From Pleurodeles waltl (lineage: Eukaryota > Chordata > Amphibia > Caudata > Salamandridae), in assembly GCF_031143425.1 (NCBI RefSeq), contig NC_090444.1, forward strand, positions 60,817,533 through 60,881,532: DNA of 64,000 bases. Reading direction: 5' to 3'. The notes under the pieces were generated by a model, which made no database searches, had not been told where the DNA came from, and saw only the letters and a list, made by a program, of their open reading frames with translations. Shown here piece after piece: positions 54,128 through 64,000 of the stretch. Position numbers and translations under genes: made by a program. How positions within the stretch are numbered: position 1 is the stretch's first letter; each line of letters begins with the position of its first letter.

Positions 54128-56805
54128 TGTAAGGAAATGCCTCCTTTGCATGGTTACCCCCTAACATTATGCCTTTGCTGATGCGAAGTTATGAGTTGAA
54201 AGTGTGCTGGGACCCTGCTAACCAGGCCCCAGCACCAGTGTTCTTTCCCTAAACTGTATCTTTGTCTCCACAATTGGCACAACCCTGGCACTCAGGTAAG
54301 CCCCTTGTAACTGGTACCCCTGGTACCAAGGGCCCTGATGCCAGGAAAGGTCTCTAAGGGCTGCAGCATGTCTTATGCCGCCCTAGGGACCCCTCACTCA
54401 GCACATGCACACTGCATCACAGCTTGTGTGTGCTGGTGGGGAGAAAATGACTAAGTCGACATGGCACTCCCCTTAGAGTGCCATGCCAACCTCACACTGC
54501 CTATGGCATAGATAAGTCACCCCTCTAGCAGGTCTTACAGTCCTAAGGCAGGGTGCACTATACCACAGGTGAGGGCATAGGTGCATGAGCACTATGCCCC
54601 TACAGTGTCTAAGCAAAACCTTAGACATTGTAAGTGCAGGGTAGCCATAAGAGTATATGGTCTGGGAGTTTGTCAAACATGAACTCCACAGTTCCATAAT
54701 GGCTACACTGAAAACTGGGAAGTTTGGTATCAAACTTCTCAGCACAATAAATGCACACTGATGCCAGTGTGCAATTTATTGTAAAATACACCCAGAGGGC
54801 ATCTTAGAGATGCCCCATGAATACCTACCCGACTTCTAGTGTAGGCTGATCAGTTTCTGCCAGCCTGCCACAACCAGACGAGTTGCTGGCCACATGAGGG
54901 GATTGCCTTTGTCACTCTGTGGCCAGAAACAAAGCCTGTATTGGGTGGAGGTGCTTCTCACCTCCCCATGCAGGAATTGTAACACCTGGCGGTGAGCCTC
55001 AAAGGCTCACCCCTTTTGTTACAGCACCCCAGGGCATCCCAGCTAGTGGAGATGCCCGCCCCTCCGGCCACTGCCCCCACTTTTGGCAGCAAGGCTGGAG
55101 GAGATAATGAGAAAAACAAGGAGGAGTCACCTACCAGTCAGGACAGCCCCTAAGGTGTCCTGAGCTGAGGTGACCCCTGCCTTGAGAAATCCTCCATCTT
55201 GAGTTTGGAGGATTCCTCCAATAGGATTAGGGATGTGCCCCCCTCCCCACAGGGAGGAGGCACAAAGAGGGTGTAGCCACCCTCAAGGACAGTAGCCATT
55301 GGTTACTGCCCTCCCAGACCTAAACACACCCCTAAATTCAGTATTTAGGGGCTCCCCAGATCCCAGGAAATCAGATTCCTGCAACCTGAAGAAAGAAGAA
55401 GGACTGCTGACCTACAAGCCTGCAGAGAAGGAGGAAGACGACAACTGATTGGCCCCACCCCTACCGGCCTGTCTCCAACTTCGAAAACCTGCTCCAGCGA
55501 CGCATCCGACAGGGACCAGCGACCTCTGAAGCCTCAGAGGACTGCCCTGGACTACAGTACCAAGAAACTCCTGTGAACAGCGGCCCTATTCAAAACCAGC
55601 TACTTCTTTGCAACAAAGAAGCAACTTTCAAAAACTGTACGTTTCCTGCCGGAAGCGTGAGACTTCACACTCTGCACCCGATGCCCTCGGCTCGAGATCC
55701 AGAGAACCAACACCTCAGGGAGGACTCCCCGGCGACTGCGAGCCCGTGAGTAACCAGAGACGACCCCCCTGGGCCCCTACAGTGACGCCTGCAGAGAGAA
55801 TCCAGAAGCTCCCCCTGACGTCGACTGCCTGTAACAAGGGACCCGACGCCTGGAACCAACACTGCACCCGCAGCCCCCAGGACCTAAAGGAACCGAACTT
55901 TGACGCAGGAGTGACTCCCAGGCAACCCTCTGCCTTACCCAGGTGGTGGCTGTCTTGAGAAGCCCCTCCTGTGCCTGCTTGCACCGCTAGAGTGACCCCC
56001 GGGTCCCTCCATTGAAACCTATACAAAACCCAACGCCTGCTTTGCTCACTGCACCTGGCCGCCCCTGTGCCATTGAGGGTGTACTTTGTGTGCCTTCTCG
56101 TGTCCCTCCCGGCGCTCTACAAAACTCCCCTGGTCTGCCCCCTGAAGACGCAGGTACTTACCTGCAGGTAGGCTGGAACCAGAGCACCCCTGTTCTCCAT
56201 AGGCGCCTCTGTGTTTTGGGCACCTCTTTGACCTCTGCACCTGACCGGCCCTGAGCTGCTGGTGTGGTAACTTTGGGGTTGCCTTGAACCCCCAACGGTA
56301 GGCTGCCTATGCCCCAGGACTAAGACTTGTAAGTGTTTTAGTTACCTCCTAATCTAACCTTTACTTACCTCCCCCAGGAACTGTTGATTTTTGCACTGTG
56401 TCCACTTTGAAAATAGCTTATTGCCATTTTTACAAAGACTGTACATGATATTGTTTTCATTCAAAGTTCCTAAAGTATCTAAGTGAAGTACCTTACATTT
56501 AAAGTATTAACTGTAAATCTTGAACCTGTGGTTCTTAAAATAAACTAAGAAAATATATTTTTCAATATAAAAACCTATTGGCCTGGAGTAAGTCTTTGAG
56601 TGCGTGTTCCTCATTTATTGCCCGTGTGTGTACAACAAATGCTTAACACTACCCTCTGATAAGCCTACTGCTCGACCACACTACCACAAAATAGAGCATT
56701 AGAATTATCTCTTTTTGCCACTATCTTACCTCTAAGGGGAACCCTTGGACTCTGTGCACACTATTTCTTACTATGAAATAGTATATACAGAGCCAACTTC
56801 CTACA
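54128..56805 (+). mobile_element. Second solo LTR of the Gmr1-like family (2678 bp)
   Basis: Same termini, with duplication GCTTG (54123-54127 and 56806-56810). GTGAGTA is kept at 55746-55752; the TATA box is changed to AATATAAAAA near 56564. Diverged from both other copies. Confidence 0.92.
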
Positions 56806-56810
56806 GCTTG

Positions 56811-58059
56811 TCCACTAATTACCACACGTATCAGAATTATATGGGCCACTTGTAATGAAGCCTCCTCATCAGAGTCCTATCAGTGTGAGGTTTTGCCTCA
56901 TTACACAGAAATGCTTTTTATATTCTATCTAAAAAAATAAAATGAGAGATATGTCATTTGAGATATCATCAGTGGTGTCATCAATAATGTCAACGAACAT
57001 GTCCTGAGTGGTGTAATATATGAGGTCACAAGTTGCACATGGCGAGGGCGCGAGTTAGAATTAGCTCAGTAAACAACAACTGGTGAAGTTTAGTGATTTG
57101 TAAAGTTTAAAATGGTAAATTATAACTGACATTTTCAGCTAACTATAACATCACTTTAACCTTTCTTTTTTTCCAGTGAATTTCTAAGGTTTTTTTCAAT
57201 GCAAAGTAAGAGATTATTACAATTCCTAATTATAACATCACTTTAAGATTTGTTTTTTTTTCAGTGACTAGAAATAGATATACTAAAAAACAGTTGAAAA
57301 CTGAGGAGTGGTTCTGGGTTGAACATGCAAACCACTGAAATTCGCTAGTCATGGTATTCAGAGGAAGCAACACATACCATAGGTCCTGTTGCCTGGTAGA
57401 TTCAACTCTTGCTTAATTACTTTTTTCTTGTTTAAATATAACACTGGGAATGCACTTGAAAGGGCAGGAAATGGGATTCCAAAAGAATATTTGTGTATCC
57501 ACTTTCTGGTTGCTGGAAACCCCTACTTTGTTCTACCAGACTTCTCTCTCTGGGTTTATTGGGGGCACAGTGGCTGCCATAACTGGAGTTTAGTAATAAA
57601 TGTGGGAATACAATAGCACACTACCCACACACACCCACAGCCCTCAGAACACAAGTTTGGTGTGGCTGAAGACATTCGTCATCTTGAAAATCCCCACACT
57701 GCATATGTTTGGCCCCGGGAACATTTAACGCACTGGTTAGGGTATGGCCAGGAGGCATTCCATCTCAATAGGCTGTGTCGGGAATAAAAATATCACCTCC
57801 ATCACCACTTCATAACACTCCTGGACCTGAGAAAGATCGGACTGAACCTGCTGCCTGAGACCTGAGAAAAGCCCTAAAGGAATGGAGCTGCTCTCCCCCT
57901 TCTACCCAGGACAGAGAAATGAACTCCAGGTGTCATAAAGCAGAACTCCTTTTCAAGCTACAGGGATACAACAAGCTACAAGATGCCTTCCCTGCAACTG
58001 CTTAGCTGACCAGTGACACTGAACCTGAACTGAACTCTGCCTGACAACCTGTGAGTCTC
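56811..58059. other. No gene seen; small direct repeat
   Basis: A pair of similar stretches, AACTATAACATCACTTTAA near 57140 and ATTATAACATCACTTTAAG near 57228, each followed by a T-run and CAGTGA, forms a direct repeat of about 90 bp. The rest shows nothing recognisable. Confidence 0.4.
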
Positions 58060-58062
58060 TAA

Positions 58063-58922
58063 GGCCCATATTTATACTTTTTGATTCAAAACTGCGCAAA
58101 CGCAGTTTTGCGTCAAAAAGTATAGCTCTGGCTTACGTCATTCCAAAGCGCCAGCTGGGTGCCACATTTATAGAACCCCGCAAGCCGGCGTGAAGGGTGG
58201 GCTAACGTCTGGGAAAATTACGTTAGCCGGGTGGGGGTGGCGGTATGGGGGAAAGGGTTTCTGCACTAACAAATGACACTGTGCTGGTTAGAGGCAAAAA
58301 AAAATGCCTTTAAAAGACAGGAGTCATGCCCACCACCCCAATGGCCAGCACAGGGATCAAGGGTCCCCTGGGCTTGGCCATTGCACCCAGTGCCATGCAG
58401 GGGGGCCGTTTCAGGGCCCCCAATGGCACTTTAAAAAATGTTTAAAAATACTTACCTATACTTACCCTCCTTACCTAGGATGGGGTCCCCCAACCTCTGG
58501 TGTCCCTCTGGTGTTGGTGGAAGTGTTCCTGGGGCTTGGGGTGGGAACCTGTGGGCTCTTTCACTTGGTGTTTGACCATGGAAACGGGTCCACAGGTCCC
58601 CTTAAGCCTGCCCTGACTCAGGCGTTAAATAATGGATCTAAGCAGGCTTAATGCCAATATTTAGGCCCGCCTCCTCTCCTGTGCAACATTTTTGCATGGG
58701 AGGATAAATAAGCCGCTAGTAGCTTTGAGTCATTTTTTGGACGGGAATGGCAACCTTGCATCTCATTGACTCAAGGTGGTTTCACGCATCCAAGAAATGA
58801 CTAACTCCAATATTTTGACGCTGGATGGGTCTAGTGTTAAAATATAAATATGGAGTTAAGTTTGCGCTGAATTAGCATAAAAAATTACGCTAATTCAGTG
58901 CAAAGAAAGTATAAATATGCCC
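58063..58922. mobile_element. Non-autonomous DNA transposon (about 860 bp)
   Basis: Ends are GGCCCATATTTATACTTT on the left and, inverted, GGGCATATTTATACTTTC on the right. TAA and TTA flank the ends. The same terminal sequence bounds the small element at 61156. Subterminal GCGCAAAC also recurs inverted. No transposase frame is present. Confidence 0.65.
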
Positions 58923-58925
58923 TTA

Positions 58926-61155
58926 GGTGCCTCCCCTGAGGTCCTGGGAGGCTTTAGCAAAATCTTCTAGTGGACTGGGACTTAAAGGACTAAAGCCAGA
59001 AGGTAATATCTTTGACCAGGACGAACCTGGTTGGTGGATCTGACCTCTGCTCCATTGTGATCAGTATCAAATTGCGCCTAGATCCCGGTCTACCACGACT
59101 GTTGACTATCATTTGCACTTTTATGCTTCTCTACTATATACCTATTTACAAGTTTACAAAACCATATCTCTGGGTTCCCTACTATGATTTTTGTCATTTT
59201 GGTGTCATTTTGTCCCCTATTTTTCTAATTCAGTTTGGGATTTTTATTTTGTTGCATTTCTACTATAGTACTGCATAGATACTTTACTCAGTGTCCTAAA
59301 TTAAGCCTGTCTGCTGTGTGCCGAAGCTACCAGGGGGCTGATCTCAAGTTAATTTAGTGATTTTGAGGGTTCACCCTGACAAGGGTTGGGATTATTCCTT
59401 CAGGTGGGTAGTTTGTTCACAGCCCTGCCAAGTACCACGCATCAGGAGTAAGACTCACACATATTAATGCTGGTGTTCACATCATCGCACTAAGGTGCAT
59501 TGGTCACGCATATATAGCTCCTTGACATGTGGTACTCCAGAATGAACTTGTCTCTGCCTGAGAAGGAGTAACGCATGTCTGCACCAGACCTGGAGGCCTC
59601 GCTGTCCTGGTGGCATGGCACACAGGGATGCCCTGTTTCTTTCCTGTGGGCAAAGACAGATGGTGCTCCCTCTGCCAGCCCCACCGGCCTCTTTGAATCA
59701 TACGTGTGGCTTCTGGTTCTTTGGGTGCTGGCGGGGCTGCTAATTGGGGTGTTGGGCTATGACCCACTGTGCCCCTGGCAGCACTGGCACCTTGGCAACA
59801 GATGGCTAGGACAGTTTACCCCCAGCCTGGTCTGTCTCGTCCTTAACAGCAGCGAATGACTCGGCAAGGAGTATCCTGAGGTGAGAACCTCATGAGCCCA
59901 GTGCATGTGGGAGACCATGAGACCTGCATCCCATGAATCCAGTGACAGGCTGCAGGAGGTGAGACAGCTCGTTGGGGGTCAGTGTGAAGGACAAACTAGT
60001 TAGAAGCTCTGTCTGGGATCTGAAATTGTCTGTTGTGACGTGTGAGGGAATAGTTTTCACATGTCTGATTTTTATTTGTATGATAATTAGCTCTAGTTTT
60101 GTTTTTAGGTTGTAAGAGGTAAGGAGGTCTACAAGTAGCAATGAAAAAGGAAAACACAGGTGAGGGAGCTGCACGCAGAGGGAAAAGTCAAGAGCTTCAC
60201 CTGTGACTGAGGCATCAGTACGTGGCCACTTCTCTTCTATGAGGGACCCATGTATGGGGTTAAGAAAGGACAGGTATGAAATAGGTCCCAGCACCAGAGA
60301 ACATGTACTAGGCGCTTTAGTGTAGGCGTGGAGGACCCTGGAGAATGCAGATTTATTGCTGTCCTGAATTGCAAGTTTTAAAAATATATGTTTCTTTGGT
60401 CGAAAGTTAATATTTTACCTCCACTGTCCCTAAATTGTAGTTATGCAATCCTGTACATTGATATGTGAAGCAGTGTGTGCATATACAGACATAGGTTTGC
60501 ATTGTAGACACATACATTACAGACGGACACAGATGATCCTATATTTCACAGTGTGTGCATGTGTGGACCAGAGATCGTGTTTCAGAGAGTTTGTGGCATA
60601 TTTCAGAGTTTCAGGCTAGATGTGTCTCTGCCTTTTTGGAAAAGCTGTTTTTGTGCACTTCACTGGGGCAGACACACTGTGGAGAGCATCCGTTGTCCCC
60701 TCTGCAGAACACATTTGCTGTTCTCTTTTGGGTACACTTCTTGGGGGTACCTCCCCCAGACACAGGGAGGCACCTGGGGTGGAAATAACCTGTGTGTGTA
60801 GCAAGCATCTCCAAGCGGGGACTGGTCTTCATGGAGTAGAGTGGGACATTAGGGGCTCCATTAGGGATACCAAAAAGTAGAGAACGTAAAAAGCACGATA
60901 TGCATCAGTCTCTGCAGAGCTGCTGAGGATCACACATGGGCAGAAAGTCAGAATGATTTCATCTGCCCCACCCGCAAACCAAATATGGGGCAGTCTGTGA
61001 GTGGGACATATTGACATAAAAAGAAGAGATCTCTGAGTAACACAGGGAGCGCATCAATCCAAAAGGGCTGCCAAGGATCAAATCTGCTGTTCGCCCTGAA
61101 GGCAGGAATCTTCTTCATTACCTCAGTTGGTTAATGCAATCACTGTAGAGATTTT
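58926..61155. other. No gene seen
   Basis: About 2.2 kb of mixed sequence; open frames overlap on both strands without recognised domains. Confidence 0.4.
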
Positions 61156-61314
61156 GGCCCATATTTATACTTTTTTTTTAGCGCCACATTTGCATCATTT
61201 TTTGACACAAAAGCGGCGCAAACGTACGAAATATAATTTTATTTTGTAAGTTTGTGCCGCTTTTGCGTCAAAAAATTACACAAATGCTGCGCTAAAAAAG
61301 TATAAATATGGGCC
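61156..61314. mobile_element. Palindromic MITE (159 bp)
   Basis: Almost the whole element folds back on itself: GGCCCATATTTATACTTTTT at the left, its complement at the right, and inner matches around AGCGGCGCAAAC / GTTTGTGCCGCTTTTG. TTT flanks both sides (61153-61155, 61315-61317). Confidence 0.8.
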
Positions 61315-61484
61315 TTTGTGTGGAACCAGAGAGAAACAGAATTGAGTCTTGCTTGGTGTACTGGGAGATAGTGACTTCTGCTATGAGGTCACAGCCTGCA
61401 ACTAAAAACACTGTGAACACTCACATTGTTTTAAATTGTATTACACACAATATGACAGGCTACTGCAAACCGCGCAGTAATTTA

Positions 61485-62000
61485 GGGGCAGATTTACAAG
61501 CCCCTAGCACCTCCTTAATGCCGCCTAAGCGTCATTTTTATGATGTAAGGTGGCGTTAAGGTGGCCATTTCCCCACTGCATATTTACAAAGTGGCACAAT
61601 GCATGCGTTGCGCGAGTTTGCAACACCCTGCACCACATTATGCCTGCGTAAGGCATAATGTATGCACCAGGGGCGTTCCCAAGCAGGGAGGCCTGAAAAA
61701 ATGGCGCAGTGAAATTTGCAAGATTTCACTGCGCCTTTTTTTCTGGCATCTTTAACGCCTGCTCAGGGCAGGCGTCAAAGTGATGCACGCATGAGCTCTC
61801 TGTGCTTTGCCGCAGTAGCGTCAACATTTCTGACGCTAGTGCAGCAAAGCGGCACAACAGCATCAAAAATGTTGACGCTGTTCTTGTAGCGACCACCATG
61901 GTGCGCCGTATTGTAAACACGCTGCAACTATGATGTTGTTAGGGGGCACAAGAAATGTGGGGCATCGGGACGATGCACCACTTTCTTGTAAATCTGCCCC
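61485..62000. mobile_element. Harbinger-type MITE (516 bp)
   Basis: Terminal inverted repeats GGGGCAGATTTACAAG with a TTA duplication (61482-61484, 62001-62003), fitting the TWA target preference of Harbinger elements. Internal palindromes include GCGCAGTGAAAT / ATTTCACTGCGC near 61710-61735 and GTCAACATTT / AAATGTTGAC-type pairs near 61820-61877. Confidence 0.8.
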
Positions 62001-62149
62001 TTAGTGTTCAATGAAAAGCAAGTGTTAACCTTCCACTTCAGGGCTTTTGCAGCAGTTTCAATATATTTTTAGAACTTCTCATTGCTCAAATGCTATCATT
62101 CCTGATATTTTGTTTGTGTTCCATACACTTCATTGCTTGGTTTTACGTG

Positions 62150-62880
62150 CAACAAACTGGCACTCCAAGTGTCACACATTTGCAGTTGAATGTCACTCAT
62201 AAGCGCACTGAAACCATGGAATTGTCATACAAAAGCAATCGGAAAAGTTGGGAGCTATGCTTACAGCCACTCACTCAGATACCCAATTACACTCAGGCGT
62301 ATGAATGCTGGGATGAAGGCACATGTAAAGTGAGGCAATGGCACACGTTTGTACACAGTGACACTTGGATACGCACTCAGACCTACACTCAGGAATACAC
62401 AGACAAAACTGCACCAAAGGTACAGTAAGGTGGTGGGTGTCCAATGCACACAAGTTTACGCACCAGTGTCACTCACTCAGATATGCACTCAGAGCTACGT
62501 TTGTGTTAGGAACCACACCAATGGAGGCAAAGGTACAGTGAGTTGGAGGGTGTAGCGCGGAGGTCCAGGTTTACGCACAATACTATTCACTCAGGTTTGC
62601 ACTCAGGGTTACATTTTGGGAAATTAAGGCTCCAGTGGAGCTAAGTGTTCAGTGAGACGGTGGGTCTCTTATGCAGATGCACCTTATGCACACCCCATCA
62701 CTCATAGGCACTCATGGCTGGACTCCGGGATACGAAAACTGTGATGGAGGCAAAGGTACACTGAGAAGGTGGGTGCCAGCGTTGTAAAATGCAGGCACTC
62801 AGGGCTACACTACAGCATATGAAAGCTTTGAGATAGGCAATGGTACAGTGAGGTTGTGGGCATTTCCAACGTAGTTGCAG
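62150..62880. repeat. Degenerate tandem array, period roughly 80-120 bp
   Basis: A block like GGAGGCAAAGGTACAGTGAG followed by GGTGGGTG recurs near 62416, 62529, 62649, 62752 and 62831. It alternates with blocks rich in CACTCACTCAG and GGTTTACGCAC. Units are strongly diverged in length and sequence. Confidence 0.65.
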
Positions 62881-63132
62881 GTTTACGCCCACTGCCACTC
62901 AAGAGTTTGTGATTGTGGGAAAATCACAGGGGACATATTTATCAGGCTTTCACGCAGTGCATCACGCCACCGCGCTGCGCTGCTCTGCGTGGAAGGGAAA
63001 GGACAGGAATGCTCCGTATTTAACATTATACTGCACATTCCTTGTTTCCTTGAGCTGGTGACCTTTTGGCTCCCTGGCGCCAACGCAGGCAGCCTTAAAC
63101 CATGGTGCAAGGATGTCTGTGTTGCAGACTGA

Positions 63133-63176
63133 ATTGTTTTTGTGCAGGAAGGAGCCCCTTCCTGTACAAAAACAAT
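63133..63176. repeat. Hairpin, 20-base stem
   Basis: ATTGTTTTTGTGCAGGAAGG and its inverted complement (one mismatch) are separated by only four bases. Confidence 0.85.
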
Positions 63177-63430
63177 CCTCTGAGGCATGTTCCTCCTTCT
63201 ATGTGTCCTGCAGAAAGAGGACAAAACAAGGAGATATAAAGATATTTCTCCTTGTCACGTCTCACCTGGGGAGGCATAGCATTGTGACGCATTCCCAGGT
63301 CTACCAGTAACAGTAAATCTGGGAATGCCCTAAAATCCATGGGTGGATGCGTGGAAACACCCACGCTTCACCCTTGGAGCACCTCCCTAGGGCAGAATAC
63401 TCAACGTAGTGATTTGCACTGCATTACACT

Positions 63431-63486
63431 AGATTTATCAAGCCACGTAGGGCACACAAGGTGGCCTCGTGTGGCTTGATAAATCT
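63431..63486. repeat. Hairpin, 16-base ends
   Basis: AGATTTATCAAGCCAC at one end and GTGGCTTGATAAATCT at the other, perfectly complementary, in a 56-base unit. This looks like a minimal MITE or the subterminal repeat of the surrounding element. Confidence 0.85.
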
Positions 63487-63562
63487 GACTTAGTAGTTGC
63501 GTCACCTTTGCGCCCCACTTGCAAGGCACAAGGGTGTCGCAACTCAGTGGTAAATATGCCCT

Positions 63563-64000
63563 TTAATCTCCCTGTGCCTACAAAAAGTGAGTGTGTCCTT
63601 GTGTAATGCACCCGGTGCTAACGTAAATCGCTCCAAAACCCTCTGGTCGAGTTTGCGCCATAGAAAACATCTTTAAAAAAAAAATGAATGGACACCAGGG
63701 TGGGCAAGAAGTCCTAATCACGAAGCCTGTTCGGTCTATAAGACCTGAGGGTTCTTGTGTCAGTGAAGTAAAGTCCCTGATTGCCTTAGGTGCTGGCTGT
63801 GAACCCTGCTGGGGTTCTCATGTCAACTGAGTATCTCTCTGGTGGAGACGGATGGAGAGAGAAACCCTTCTCGCACCTGCTGTGGGGAGACCCAAGGGGT
63901 GGCTCAGAGGAGGCTGTAAACCTGGTACAGATGTGATGCCGGCACAGAAAGGGGGTGCGGGAGAGAGACAGCTGTGAGATCTGAAGATACCAGGACCCTG
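63563..64000. other. No gene seen
   Basis: An A-run near 63673-63682 and mixed GA-rich sequence up to the window end; nothing recognised. Confidence 0.4.

Larger units (their letters stand above)
62928..63562. mobile_element. Composite non-autonomous element with nested hairpins
   Basis: Outer ends GGGGACATATTTATCA (left) and, inverted, GGGCATATTTACCACT (right) suggest one element. Two perfect or near-perfect hairpins lie inside, at 63133-63176 and 63431-63486. The outer boundary is uncertain because no target duplication is clear. Confidence 0.45.

Noticed and set aside
58304..58651. 115-codon frame inside the 860-bp MITE as transposase
   Set aside because: No DDE or zinc motif; Gly/Pro/Leu-rich sequence with no recognised domain.

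Overview
This window looks like intergenic DNA from a very large vertebrate genome, most probably a salamander or newt (Pleurodeles-like). That is an inference from the kinds of elements present (DIRS, Gmr1-like Ty3/gypsy, Harbinger, Penelope-like, L2 and L1-like) and from how densely they are nested. I found no host protein-coding gene, rRNA or tRNA gene. Nearly everything I can identify is mobile or repetitive DNA.

Layout. 1-2.8 kb: a decayed, 5'-truncated L1/Tx1-like LINE on the minus strand. 2.8-4.9 kb: a possible LTR fragment, T-rich sequence and a diverged relative of the long LTR family found later. 4.93-14.3 kb: a 9.4 kb minisatellite of 23-bp and 15-bp units with higher-order duplications. 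14.74-23.19 kb: a mag-like Ty3/gypsy element (minus strand, 5-bp target duplication GCCCT). Its 3' LTR was split by a 3.07 kb element with 0.5 kb inverted arms, each arm carrying a hammerhead-ribozyme-like motif; that insertion made a 16-bp target duplication. 23.9-25.33 kb: a truncated L2 LINE. 28.25-41.64 kb: a defective DIRS element (minus) with inverted terminal repeats. It is interrupted at 30515-40949 by a nearly intact Gmr1-like Ty3/gypsy element (plus, target duplication GGGAG). 43.0-53.65 kb: a CACTC-rich satellite split by an 8.98 kb Harbinger element with two genes; the Harbinger is itself split by a 2.6 kb solo LTR. 54.1-56.8 kb: a second solo LTR of the same family. 58-63.6 kb: several non-autonomous DNA transposons with terminal inverted repeats, and a degenerate tandem array.

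The main item is the element at 30.5-40.9 kb. Its gag carries a SCAN-like capsid region, and integrase lies upstream of reverse transcriptase and RNase H. This order is the reverse of the usual Ty3/gypsy order and is the hallmark of the Gmr1 lineage. The two 2681-bp LTRs have the same length and I saw only one difference between them, so the insertion is very young. The coding frame is open from 33460 to 38238 except for one TAA between protease and integrase.

How the parts relate: the nesting gives an order of events at three places. Mag-like element, then foldback element. DIRS, then Gmr1-like element. Satellite, then Harbinger, then solo LTR. The same long LTR family hit this 64 kb at least three times and left target duplications GGGAG, GAACA and GCTTG.
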